Shown here: positions 25,031 through 32,629 of the stretch, in pieces
How positions within the stretch are numbered: the first letter of the stretch is position 1
Layout of the letters: every line of letters starts with the position of its first letter
Source of the DNA: Firmicutes bacterium UBA1191
GTDB taxonomy: Bacteria > Bacillota > Clostridia > Peptostreptococcales > Anaerovoracaceae
NCBI GenBank assembly: GCA_002310095.1
Contig: DBYH01000013.1
Span: forward strand, 1 to 53,393
Length of the DNA stretch: 53,393 bases
Direction: 5' to 3'
Notes under the pieces: generated by a model
What the model was told of the DNA's origin: nothing
Database searches by the model: none
The model's input: the letters and a program-made list of their open reading frames with translations, nothing else
Program-made: the position numbers and the translations under genes

Positions 25031-26785
25031 ATGAAGTTATCGAAAAGCTTTTTCAGGACACTGAGAGAGGTGCCTAACGAGGCGGAGATCCCAAGCCACA
25101 TCCTGCTCCTCAGAGCGGGAATGATCAAGAAGACGGCTGCGGGAATCTACAGCTACATGCCGATGGGGCAGCGGACGATCAGGAAGATCGAGAACATCGT
25201 AAGAGAAGAGATGGACGCCAAGGGCGCCCAGGAAATCTGCACGTCCGTACTCCAGCCGGGAGAACTCTGGGAGGAGTCCGGCAGGTGGGACGCCTACGGT
25301 CCTGAAATGTGGAGAGTGAACGACAGGAACGGCAGAGGTTTCTGCCTCGGCCCGACGGCGGAGGAAGTTTTCACTGACATAGTCAGAAATGATATATCAT
25401 CCTACAGACAGCTTCCGATGATGCTCTACCAGATTACGGACAAGTTCAGGGATGAGGCCAGACCGCGCTTCGGAATGATGAGATCCAGAAACTTCATCAT
25501 GAAGGACAACTACTCCTTCGACAGGGATGAAGAAGGAATGGACGAGAGCTACAGGCAGATGTACGACGCGTACACCAAGGTGTTCACCAGATGCGGGCTC
25601 ACCTTCAGACCGGTAGAGGCGGACAACGGCGCTATCGGCGGAACGGGCTCGCATGAGTTCACCGCTCTCTGCGAGTACGGTGAGAGCGAGATCTGCTACT
25701 GCGACGCCTGCAATCTGGCGACAACAATAGAAAAGGCGGCCTGCAAGGACGATCCTGAGGATCCGTCCGAGATGCTGCCGATGGAGAAGGTCAGCACTCC
25801 GGGAACATCGACCATCGAGATGGTGGCAGACTTCCTGGGACTGGACAAGAAACAGACTCTCAAGGCTCTCATGTTCGAGACCTACGGGGAGGACGACAAG
25901 GTCAACGGATACGTGGCCGTATTCATCCGCGGCGACAGGGAGCTGAACATGACCAAGCTGGTCAACGCCCTGGGAGTGCACGAGTACGCTATTGCCTTTG
26001 CGGATGAAGAAAAAATGGCCGAGAAATGCGGCTGCGTGGGAGGCTTCACGGGACCTACGGGACTTCACGACTGCATCATCGTCGCGGACAGCGAGGTGCC
26101 GGGACTGAAGAACCTGGCGGCGGGAGCCTGCGAGAAGGACTTCCACATCAAAAACGTCAACTACGGACGCGACTGGAAGGCCGACATTGTCACCGACGTG
26201 AAGAATCTCCTGGAGGGAGACCCTTGCCCGGTATGCGGGGCGCCGATCAAGCACGCGAGAGGCGTCGAGGTCGGACAGATATTCAAGCTGGGAGGCAAGT
26301 ACTCGGAGGCGATGGGAGCCTACTATAAGGACGAAAACCAGCAGGATAACCCGATACTGATGGGCTGCTACGGAATCGGTATCTCGAGAACGTTCCAGGC
26401 CATAATCGACATGCCTGAGAACCACGACGAGAACGGAATAATCTGGCCGATGTCCGTCGCGCCGTACCATGTGATTATAACTCTGATGAAGCCTGAGGAT
26501 GAAGCGCAATGCGCAGTCGCCAACGAAGTCTACGAGAGACTTCAGGATGCGGGCGTCGAGGTCGTTCTCGACGACAGGAAGGAGCGTCCGGGCGTCAAGT
26601 TCAAGGACGCTGACCTGATCGGTATCCCTATCAGGATCACGGTCGGAAGGGGCGCCGCCGACGGCATCATCGAGTACAAGATGAGGCGGGACGCCGACAA
26701 GGTCGAACTTTCGGTAGAAGAAGGAATTGCAAAAGCAATAGAAACTGTAAATGCAGAAAAAGACGGAAGGTGCTATTTCAAATAA
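25031..26785 (+). CDS. proS: Prolyl-tRNA synthetase
   Basis: Charges tRNA-Pro. The 584-residue protein is the bacterial-type class II enzyme with the insertion (editing) domain. It begins KLSKSFFRTLREVPNEAEIPSHILLLRAGMI, has motif 2 in FRDEARPRFGMMRSRNFIMKD, the editing domain at about residues 240-400, and motif 3 GCYGIGISRTFQAIID, followed by the anticodon-binding domain. AAGGAG precedes ATG 25031. The leader is too short for a T-box. It contains an exact TTGCCTTTGC motif at 25992-26001 and a GCAAAAGCAA variant at 26729-26738. Confidence 0.97.
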   Translation: MKLSKSFFRTLREVPNEAEIPSHILLLRAGMIKKTAAGIYSYMPMGQRTIRKIENIVREEMDAKGAQEICTSVLQPGELWEESGRWDAYGPEMWRVNDRNGRGFCLGPTAEEVFTDIVRNDISSYRQLPMMLYQITDKFRDEARPRFGMMRSRNFIMKDNYSFDRDEEGMDESYRQMYDAYTKVFTRCGLTFRPVEADNGAIGGTGSHEFTALCEYGESEICYCDACNLATTIEKAACKDDPEDPSEMLPMEKVSTPGTSTIEMVADFLGLDKKQTLKALMFETYGEDDKVNGYVAVFIRGDRELNMTKLVNALGVHEYAIAFADEEKMAEKCGCVGGFTGPTGLHDCIIVADSEVPGLKNLAAGACEKDFHIKNVNYGRDWKADIVTDVKNLLEGDPCPVCGAPIKHARGVEVGQIFKLGGKYSEAMGAYYKDENQQDNPILMGCYGIGISRTFQAIIDMPENHDENGIIWPMSVAPYHVIITLMKPEDEAQCAVANEVYERLQDAGVEVVLDDRKERPGVKFKDADLIGIPIRITVGRGAADGIIEYKMRRDADKVELSVEEGIAKAIETVNAEKDGRCYFK

Positions 26786-26801
26786 GGGATCCGGAGATAG
26801 A

Positions 26802-27389
26802 ATGATAAACCTGTTTTGGGAGTTCTTCAAAATAGGTTTATTTACTATCGGCGGAGGCGCCGCCATGATCCCCCAGATCCAGCACATCGCTACGGTGGAG
26901 AAGAGATGGCTGGACAACGAGGAGATGCTGGACTGCATCGCTGTGGGCCAGTCTCTTCCGGGCGTCATCGCCATCAACATAGCAACTTACGTAGGATACA
27001 GAAAACGCGGAACAGCAGGGGCGCTGGCGGCGACTTTCGGCGTCGTGCTTCCTGCCTTTGTTTCAATACTGATACTGGCGGCGGTGCTGACCGCCATCGG
27101 CGACAACAGATTCGTCGAAGGGGCGTTCATGGGCATCAAGGCGGCGGTCTGCGGTCTTCTGATCGTGACGTCGATAAAACTGCTGCTGCAGATGTGCGGC
27201 AGGGGACCGGGAGCCCTGAAGGTCAGCCGCAGCCGCGTGGTGTTCACAGTGATCATGAGCCTGGCTTCGCTGTTAGCCGTGGGATTCTTCGGAATAACGG
27301 CTATTCTGGTGATACTGGCCGGCATCGTGATCGGGATAGTTTACTACAGAATAGAGAGCATGAAGAGCAGTAAGGAGGCGGACAGATGA
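26802..27389 (+). CDS. Chromate transporter family protein, first of a pair
   Basis: A 195-residue single-domain CHR protein with about six transmembrane segments. The family start LFWEFFKIGLFTIGGGAAMIPQI and the GQSLPGVIAINIATYVGYR motif are clear. Short CHR proteins are typically encoded in tandem pairs that act together, and the second copy overlaps this gene by four bases. Start ATG 26802 has GGAG upstream; the open extension to 26751 overlaps proS and was rejected. Despite the family name, the physiological substrate in anaerobes is uncertain. Confidence 0.9.
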   Translation: MINLFWEFFKIGLFTIGGGAAMIPQIQHIATVEKRWLDNEEMLDCIAVGQSLPGVIAINIATYVGYRKRGTAGALAATFGVVLPAFVSILILAAVLTAIGDNRFVEGAFMGIKAAVCGLLIVTSIKLLLQMCGRGPGALKVSRSRVVFTVIMSLASLLAVGFFGITAILVILAGIVIGIVYYRIESMKSSKEADR

Positions 27390-27958
27390 TCACGATCCTG
27401 AAACTCTTCTGGGCATTCTTCAAGATAGGGCTCTTCTCATTCGGAGGCGGCAACGCCATGCTCCCTCTGATATACCAGAGCATCCAGCAGTTCGAGAAAC
27501 TGGACGGGGAGACTTTTTCCGACATGGTCGCCCTGTCCCAGGTGACGCCGGGTCCTGTTGCCGTCAACGCGGCAACTTACATCGGCCTCGAGGCTGCGGG
27601 GATACCGGGCGCCGTGTCCGCGACCATCGGAGTTTGCCTGCCTTGCTTCATAATAATGCTGATAGTCATAAGGCTGCTGGACAGATACAGGAAGAGCGCC
27701 ATAGTTGAGGGTGCTTTTGCGGGAATAAGACCCGTAACCATCGGTCTGCTGCTGGCGGCGGCCATATTCATCATGGACTCGGTACTCGTGAAGGGACCGG
27801 TTGTCTCCGCAGAGATGGCCGGCATCGGATACTACAACCTGATACCGATCGCCATATTCGCGGCGTCGATGGTGCTAATGAGTCTTGTGAAGATGAAACC
27901 GCTCCACGTCATGCTCATTATGGGAGCCGCGGGGGCAGTAATATACGGAGTGATTTGA
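27386..27958 (+). CDS. Chromate transporter family protein, second of a pair
   Basis: A 190-residue CHR-domain membrane protein, related to its upstream neighbour (LFWAFFKIGLFSFGGGNAMLPLIYQ and LSQVTPGPVAVNAATYIG). GGAGG (27374-27378) precedes ATG 27386, which overlaps the upstream stop. The pair probably forms a heterodimeric anion transporter. The NUDIX gene begins one base after this stop. Confidence 0.9.
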   Translation: MITILKLFWAFFKIGLFSFGGGNAMLPLIYQSIQQFEKLDGETFSDMVALSQVTPGPVAVNAATYIGLEAAGIPGAVSATIGVCLPCFIIMLIVIRLLDRYRKSAIVEGAFAGIRPVTIGLLLAAAIFIMDSVLVKGPVVSAEMAGIGYYNLIPIAIFAASMVLMSLVKMKPLHVMLIMGAAGAVIYGVI

Positions 27959-27959
27959 C

Positions 27960-28415
27960 ATGTGGACAGGAGGAGTCAGAGTCATAGTACTCGACGATGA
28001 AAACAGAATACTGATGGTCAGGCACGACCACCCTGAGCGCACAGTGTGGATGGTTCCGGGAGGCTCGATAGAAGAGGACGAGAGCTCCGCTCAGGCGGCG
28101 GCCCGCGAGGTCCTCGAGGAAACGGGTTTCGAGGTGGAGATCGGCGGACTCATCTGGCACGTGGAGGAAGTTTCGGAGCGGGGACAGCGTTTTGTGAACT
28201 TCTTCAGGGCGAAGATAACAGGCGGCGAGATGAAACTGGGCAGGGACCCGGAGCTTGAGGAATCCGATCAGGTGCTCGGGGATATCAGGTTCATGACCAG
28301 AGAAGAGGTCGAGGGACTGGAGGAACTGTATCCGGAGTTTTTGCGCAGGGAGCTGTGGCAGCATCTGGAACAGGGAACAATAGATTACGACGCGTTCAGA
28401 ATGCGCGGTGAATAA
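27960..28415 (+). CDS. NUDIX hydrolase
   Basis: A 151-residue pyrophosphohydrolase. The Nudix box matches the GX5EX7REUXEEXGU pattern as GGSIEEDESS...AAREVLEETGF at about residues 36-58. No further domain is present, so the substrate (for example a damaged nucleotide or a dinucleoside polyphosphate) cannot be assigned. It starts one base after the chromate transporter pair and is probably co-transcribed with it. Confidence 0.9.
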   Translation: MWTGGVRVIVLDDENRILMVRHDHPERTVWMVPGGSIEEDESSAQAAAREVLEETGFEVEIGGLIWHVEEVSERGQRFVNFFRAKITGGEMKLGRDPELEESDQVLGDIRFMTREEVEGLEELYPEFLRRELWQHLEQGTIDYDAFRMRGE

Positions 28416-28434
28416 AACACAGGAGGAATTGCAG

Positions 28435-28917
28435 ATGAAATACGTAAGAATCGAAATGGAAGACGGCGGAGTAATGAGAGGGGAGCTCTATCCTGAGGTC
28501 GCTCCGGAGACGGTTGCGAACTTCGAGAAACTGGTTAACGACGGTTTCTATGACGGACTCACTTTCCACAGGGTTATTCCGGGATTCATGATCCAGGGCG
28601 GCTGCCCTAAGGGCAACGGCACAGGCGGCCCGGGCTGGACGATCAAAGGCGAATTCACTAGCAATGGATTTGAGAACAACCTGAAGCACACTACGGGCGT
28701 AATGTCCATGGCGAGAACCATGTTCCCTGATTCAGCGGGATCGCAGTTCTTCATCATGGTCCACGACGCGCCTTTCCTCGACGGCGAGTACGCCGCTTTC
28801 GGCAAGATCATCGAGGGCCAGGAGGTGGCCGACGCCATCGTCATGACGCCGCGCGACATGAACGACAAGCCTAAGAAGGCACAGAGAATGGCTAAGGTGA
28901 CCATAGAGGAGGAATAA
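28435..28917 (+). CDS. ppiB: Peptidyl-prolyl cis-trans isomerase, cyclophilin type
   Basis: Cytoplasmic protein-folding enzyme of 160 residues. Cyclophilin active-site motifs are FHRVIPGFMIQGG, GTGGPGW, MSMARTMFPDSAGSQFFIM and FLDGEYAAFGKIIEG. I start at ATG 28435 because AGGAGG (28421-28426) is well spaced; an open extension to 28408 overlaps the NUDIX gene end. It directly precedes the acyl-CoA dehydrogenase gene, which starts four bases later. Confidence 0.95.
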   Translation: MKYVRIEMEDGGVMRGELYPEVAPETVANFEKLVNDGFYDGLTFHRVIPGFMIQGGCPKGNGTGGPGWTIKGEFTSNGFENNLKHTTGVMSMARTMFPDSAGSQFFIMVHDAPFLDGEYAAFGKIIEGQEVADAIVMTPRDMNDKPKKAQRMAKVTIEEE

Positions 28918-28920
28918 CAG

Positions 28921-30066
28921 ATGGATTTTAATTTCACCGAAGAACAGGTGATGCTCCGCGAAGCTTTCGCGCAGTTTGCTAAGGAGGAAATTGCTCCTTA
29001 TGCGGCGAAGTGGGATGAGGAAGACTACGTGCCGATGGAGATCGTTCCGAAGCTGGGCGAGATGGGCATAATGGGAGTCTTCGTTCCCGAGCAGTACGGC
29101 GGAGTAGGACTGGGTCACGTTGAGAGATGCATCGCTCTCGAAGAGGTGGCCAGATACTCGGCAGGGCTTGCCATGATGGTGTTCACACATCATTTGGGAC
29201 TTGCCGCCATCCTCGACTACGGCACTGAGGAGCAAAAGCAAAAGTGGCTGCCGGGCATGTGCGACGGAAGCTGCGTCTGCGGACTGGCCGTGACTGAACC
29301 GGGCGGCGGTAGCGACGTCGCGGGGCTGAAGACGGTCGCGGAACTTGAAGGCGACACATGGACAATAAACGGCAGGAAGTGCTTTATCACCAACTCCCAC
29401 TGCGCGGGCGTGACAGTCGTCACCTGCAGAACGGGCGAGGATGAAAAGGGACGTCCCCTCATGTCGACTATCGCCATCGAGGCGGGCACCGAAGGCTTCA
29501 AGCCGGGAAGAGAAGAGAACAAGATGGGTCTCAAGGGTTCGTATACCGGCGAGCTCATCATGGATAACGTCAAGGTTCCTGTAAGCAATACGGTCGGCGA
29601 GCCGGGCAAAGGCATGGCGATCACCATGAAGGAACTTGGCGAGGTAGGCAGAGCCAGCATGGCCGCCATCGAGCTGGGCATACTGAGAGCGTGCCTCGAG
29701 GATGCTGTTGCCTTTGCGAAGGAGAGGGTGCTCTACGGAAAGCCGCTTTCGAAGCTGCAGGCGATACAGTTCAACATTGCGGAAATCAGATGCGACTACG
29801 AGGCGTCGAGGCTCATGCTGTACAACGCGGCGGCGATGAAGGACGCGGGAAAGGTCGGAGCCGAGTTTTCCATGGCCAAATACTTCACTTCGGAAGCTGC
29901 GGTCAGGTCGGCCAGGAGGCTGATCGAGATCATGGGCGGATACGGATTCGTCAATGAATATCCGGCGGGGAGGTATCTGCGTGACGCCATCGGCTGTGTG
30001 CCGTCCTGCGGGACGAGCGAGATCCAGAAGATGATCGTCGCCGGGGAGACGCTCAAGAAGTTTTAA
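28921..30066 (+). CDS. Acyl-CoA dehydrogenase
   Basis: Flavoenzyme of 381 residues that oxidises acyl-CoA or, in clostridia, reduces enoyl-CoA. Family motifs include LAVTEPGGGSDVAGLKT, WTINGRKCFITN, the catalytic region near the C-terminus GGYGFVNEYPAGRYLRDA and the final EIQKMIVAGETL. The two Etf genes follow, so electrons pass between this enzyme and the EtfBA flavoprotein. A Bcd-like enoyl-CoA reductase using bifurcation is a reasonable inference for an amino acid fermenter, but chain-length specificity is not readable. Exact TTGCCTTTGC at 29708-29717 encodes VAFA. Confidence 0.93.
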   Translation: MDFNFTEEQVMLREAFAQFAKEEIAPYAAKWDEEDYVPMEIVPKLGEMGIMGVFVPEQYGGVGLGHVERCIALEEVARYSAGLAMMVFTHHLGLAAILDYGTEEQKQKWLPGMCDGSCVCGLAVTEPGGGSDVAGLKTVAELEGDTWTINGRKCFITNSHCAGVTVVTCRTGEDEKGRPLMSTIAIEAGTEGFKPGREENKMGLKGSYTGELIMDNVKVPVSNTVGEPGKGMAITMKELGEVGRASMAAIELGILRACLEDAVAFAKERVLYGKPLSKLQAIQFNIAEIRCDYEASRLMLYNAAAMKDAGKVGAEFSMAKYFTSEAAVRSARRLIEIMGGYGFVNEYPAGRYLRDAIGCVPSCGTSEIQKMIVAGETLKKF

Positions 30067-30080
30067 GATATTGGAACACT

Positions 30081-30106
30081 GCGGAGGTCGGCTGTGCACT
30101 CTCCGC
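30081..30106 (+). promoter_or_regulatory. Hairpin covering the etfB ribosome binding site
   Basis: GCGGAG (30081-30086) can pair with CTCCGC (30101-30106), hiding most of the GGAGG Shine-Dalgarno sequence and the GTG start at 30094 in the loop. Such a structure could tune etfB translation relative to the upstream dehydrogenase. Confidence 0.45.
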
Positions 30107-30939
30107 GGCGTTCACACCATTTGTTTATGAACATTTTAGTGTTGGTTAAGCCGGTGCCGGATCCGGAACGGGAGAAAGACATAAAGGTCGATGTGGCCAG
30201 CGGGAGGCTGATCCGTGAGGGGATTCCGATGGTGATCGATCCAGAGAGCAGAAACGCTCTTGAAGCGGCTCTGCAGCTGGCGGAGAAATCCGGCAGAGAG
30301 CAGAGCGCTGTTGCTGTGCTCGCCATGGCGCCTGAGCAGGCCAGGGACAAGCTGACTGAGGCGCTGGCCATGGGAGCGGACGAGGCGTACATGCTTTCGG
30401 ACAGGGCCTTCGGCGGAGCCGACACTTTCGCCACTTCGTACACCCTGGCGCAGGCCGTGAGGAAGATTGAAGATGAGAAAGGTTTTGTTTTTGATCTGGT
30501 GCTCGCAGGCACTTCAAGTTCAGACGGCGGGACTTCCCACGTGGCCGTGCAGACGGCCGAGTGGCTGGGGCGCACCCACATATCGAATGTGTGCAGTCTG
30601 GACGTGAATGACGGTGTCGTCAGGGCAGTAAAGAGAAGCGAAGAAGTCATGCTGAGTTTTGAAGGCGAAGAGCCGGCTGTAATCGGCGTGACAAGGGACA
30701 TAAACAGGCCGAGATTCGTCACGGCAATGGGAATAATAAAGGCCCGCAAAAGGCCTTTGACCCTGTGGTCGGCGGATGATCTGGAAATCGATACTATGCG
30801 CACGGGTCTGGTCGGTTCTCCGACGAGACCGGGCAGAATGTTCGAACCGGAACAGAAGAGAGCGGGCGAGACAATCGGCGATACGCCGGAGGAAGCAGCG
30901 GCAGGGATCCTGCGGATCATCAGAAAGGCAGGGCTCTGA
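30094..30939 (+). CDS. etfB: Electron transfer flavoprotein beta subunit
   Basis: Partner of EtfA in electron transfer with the acyl-CoA dehydrogenase upstream. Family features are the N-terminal ILVLVKPVPDPER, the AMAPEQARDKLTEALAMGADEA region, the AGTSSSDGGTSHVAVQTAEWLG nucleotide-binding loop and VTRDINRPRFVTAMGIIKA. Two starts are possible. GTG 30094 has a perfectly placed GGAGG (30083-30087) but adds eleven residues. ATG 30127 matches the family N-terminus but has no ribosome binding site. I report the longer form. The GGAGG lies in a hairpin (30081-30106). Confidence 0.92.
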   Translation: MHSPRRSHHLFMNILVLVKPVPDPEREKDIKVDVASGRLIREGIPMVIDPESRNALEAALQLAEKSGREQSAVAVLAMAPEQARDKLTEALAMGADEAYMLSDRAFGGADTFATSYTLAQAVRKIEDEKGFVFDLVLAGTSSSDGGTSHVAVQTAEWLGRTHISNVCSLDVNDGVVRAVKRSEEVMLSFEGEEPAVIGVTRDINRPRFVTAMGIIKARKRPLTLWSADDLEIDTMRTGLVGSPTRPGRMFEPEQKRAGETIGDTPEEAAAGILRIIRKAGL

Positions 30940-30940
30940 C

Positions 30941-31882
30941 ATGAAGGCTGAAAACGTAAGAAAAATACTGATATTCGATCAGGGAGACCCGGTGGCCATT
31001 CAGCTGCTCGCCAAGGCGGAGGAAGTTTTCGGGGACGGTCCTGAGTACGTCGTGCTCAGAGCGCGGGGCACCCACAACCTGGCACTGACCATGATGGAAG
31101 AAAACATACGCGGGGAAGAGCCGGAGCTCGTTCTCATAGGCGCGACAGCTCTCGGAGAGGAAATCGCGCCGGCCCTGGGAGTGAGGTTTGAAACAGGAGT
31201 CGCCGCCCACTGCGTGGACATCAGGGTGAACGAAGAAGGAAGACTCGCATACGTCATTCCTGCCTTTGGAGGAAGAGCCGTCGGCGAGATATTCATACCT
31301 GACGCGGCGGCCGGAAGACCTGCGATTGCCACTGTGAAACCGGGCATGTTCCCGGAACCTGCGGACGCGGGAAACTGCGACGATTACGCCGGACAGCGCT
31401 GCAGGATCATAGACGTGGACGCGATGGCTGCGGACGGCGAGATATCCCACGGCAGCAAAGCCCAGGGAGCCTTCCGGATGGTAGAAGTGAGTCCGCGCGA
31501 GCACCCGGCGGGAAACATCGCGGACGCGGACATAATCGTCTGCGGGGGATACGGCCTCGGAAGCGAAGAGGTCTGGCGCAAACTTGAGAAGCTGGCGGAG
31601 AAACTGGGAGGAGCAGCGGCATGTACGCGAGCCGCCCTGGACGCCGGATGGGGATGCGCCGAAGAATCGATGATAGGCACCAGCGGGAGAGCCGTTAGGC
31701 CTAAGGTATACATCGGGTTCGGAATCTCGGGAGCCGCCCACCACACCTGCGGCATCGCGGGAGCGGACACGATCATAAGCATAAACAGCGACGGGGATGC
31801 TGAGATTTTTGCGGCATCCGACTACAAAGGAGTATTCGACGCGGAGAAGGTCATAGACGCTCTGCTGAGGGAAATAGGATAA
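30941..31882 (+). CDS. etfA: Electron transfer flavoprotein alpha subunit
   Basis: FAD-binding subunit, 313 residues, beginning one base after etfB. The C-terminal FAD domain is recognisable by GGYGLGSEE, RAALDAGWG, KVYIGFGISGA, IISINSDGDAEIFAASDYKGVFDAEKVIDALL. Two loop positions differ from the common consensus: IGTSG in place of GQ(T/S)G, and GISGAAHH in place of GISGAIQH. These residues contact FAD in known Etf structures, so the flavin potential may differ. No ferredoxin domain is fused. ATG 30941 has only a weak ribosome binding site and is probably coupled to etfB. Confidence 0.92.
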   Translation: MKAENVRKILIFDQGDPVAIQLLAKAEEVFGDGPEYVVLRARGTHNLALTMMEENIRGEEPELVLIGATALGEEIAPALGVRFETGVAAHCVDIRVNEEGRLAYVIPAFGGRAVGEIFIPDAAAGRPAIATVKPGMFPEPADAGNCDDYAGQRCRIIDVDAMAADGEISHGSKAQGAFRMVEVSPREHPAGNIADADIIVCGGYGLGSEEVWRKLEKLAEKLGGAAACTRAALDAGWGCAEESMIGTSGRAVRPKVYIGFGISGAAHHTCGIAGADTIISINSDGDAEIFAASDYKGVFDAEKVIDALLREIG

Positions 31883-31893
31883 GAGGTGAGATT

Positions 31894-32616
31894 TTGAGAA
31901 AAAGCAACATCGACATTACGTTAATAGTGATCGTGGTGATTCTGGCGATGAGTTCGCTGAGAAGCGGCGGCTACAGCAATCCTATGGAATGGCTGACAAC
32001 CAAAATGCTGCTGCTTCCGGGAATCATAATCGGTCTTTCGTTCCACGAGTTCGGCCACGCCGTTGTCGCATACAAGCTGGGCGACAATACGCCGAAACTG
32101 CAAGGCAGAGTCACTCTGAATCCGCTTGCTCACATAGACTGGATGGGACTGGCGGCACTGTTTTTCTGCGGATTCGGATGGGGACAGCCGGTGCAGATCA
32201 ATCCGTACAACTTCAAACACAGGAGAAGGGACGAACTCTTCGTTGCGCTGGCTGGAGTTGTCATGAATCTGCTGCTGGCGGCGGCCTTCACCGTAATCGC
32301 GAAGATAATAGTCATGGCGGGAGGCTATGGCTGGACTATGAATTCAACACTGGGCATGGGCATTTGGGAGATAGTATTGTACGCAATGCAGATAAACCTG
32401 GTGCTGATGATCTTCAACCTGATACCTTGTCCGCCGCTCGATGGATTCAACATCATAGCGAACGTCTTCGGATTCGGCGGATCGGAGACCTACTGGCGCA
32501 TCTACAGATACGGCAGCTGGATTCTGGTGCTCATCATCATCACGGGAGTCACTTCAATGATAATTACGCCGTGCATTGAGTTTTTCTTCAAACTGGCGTG
32601 GCAGTTTATTATGTAA
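31894..32616 (+). CDS. Site-2 protease family (M50) intramembrane metalloprotease
   Basis: A 240-residue membrane protein with about five transmembrane segments. The zinc motif HEFGH is at about residues 50-54 (GLSFHEFGHAVVAYKLGD) and the third ligand in NLIPCPPLDGF near 175. It is the compact YwhC/SREBP-like type without a PDZ domain, so it is neither RseP nor clearly SpoIVFB. The start is TTG 31894 behind AAGAGGTGAG. Substrates are unknown. It lies between etfA and pcrA, probably as part of a long housekeeping operon. Confidence 0.9.
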   Translation: MRKSNIDITLIVIVVILAMSSLRSGGYSNPMEWLTTKMLLLPGIIIGLSFHEFGHAVVAYKLGDNTPKLQGRVTLNPLAHIDWMGLAALFFCGFGWGQPVQINPYNFKHRRRDELFVALAGVVMNLLLAAAFTVIAKIIVMAGGYGWTMNSTLGMGIWEIVLYAMQINLVLMIFNLIPCPPLDGFNIIANVFGFGGSETYWRIYRYGSWILVLIIITGVTSMIITPCIEFFFKLAWQFIM

Positions 32617-32629
32617 AAGGTGAGTATTA

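Noticed and set aside
25397..26980. Long open frame on the - strand opposite proS
   Set aside because: It is a mirror of the codon pattern of proS, with no recognisable protein features.
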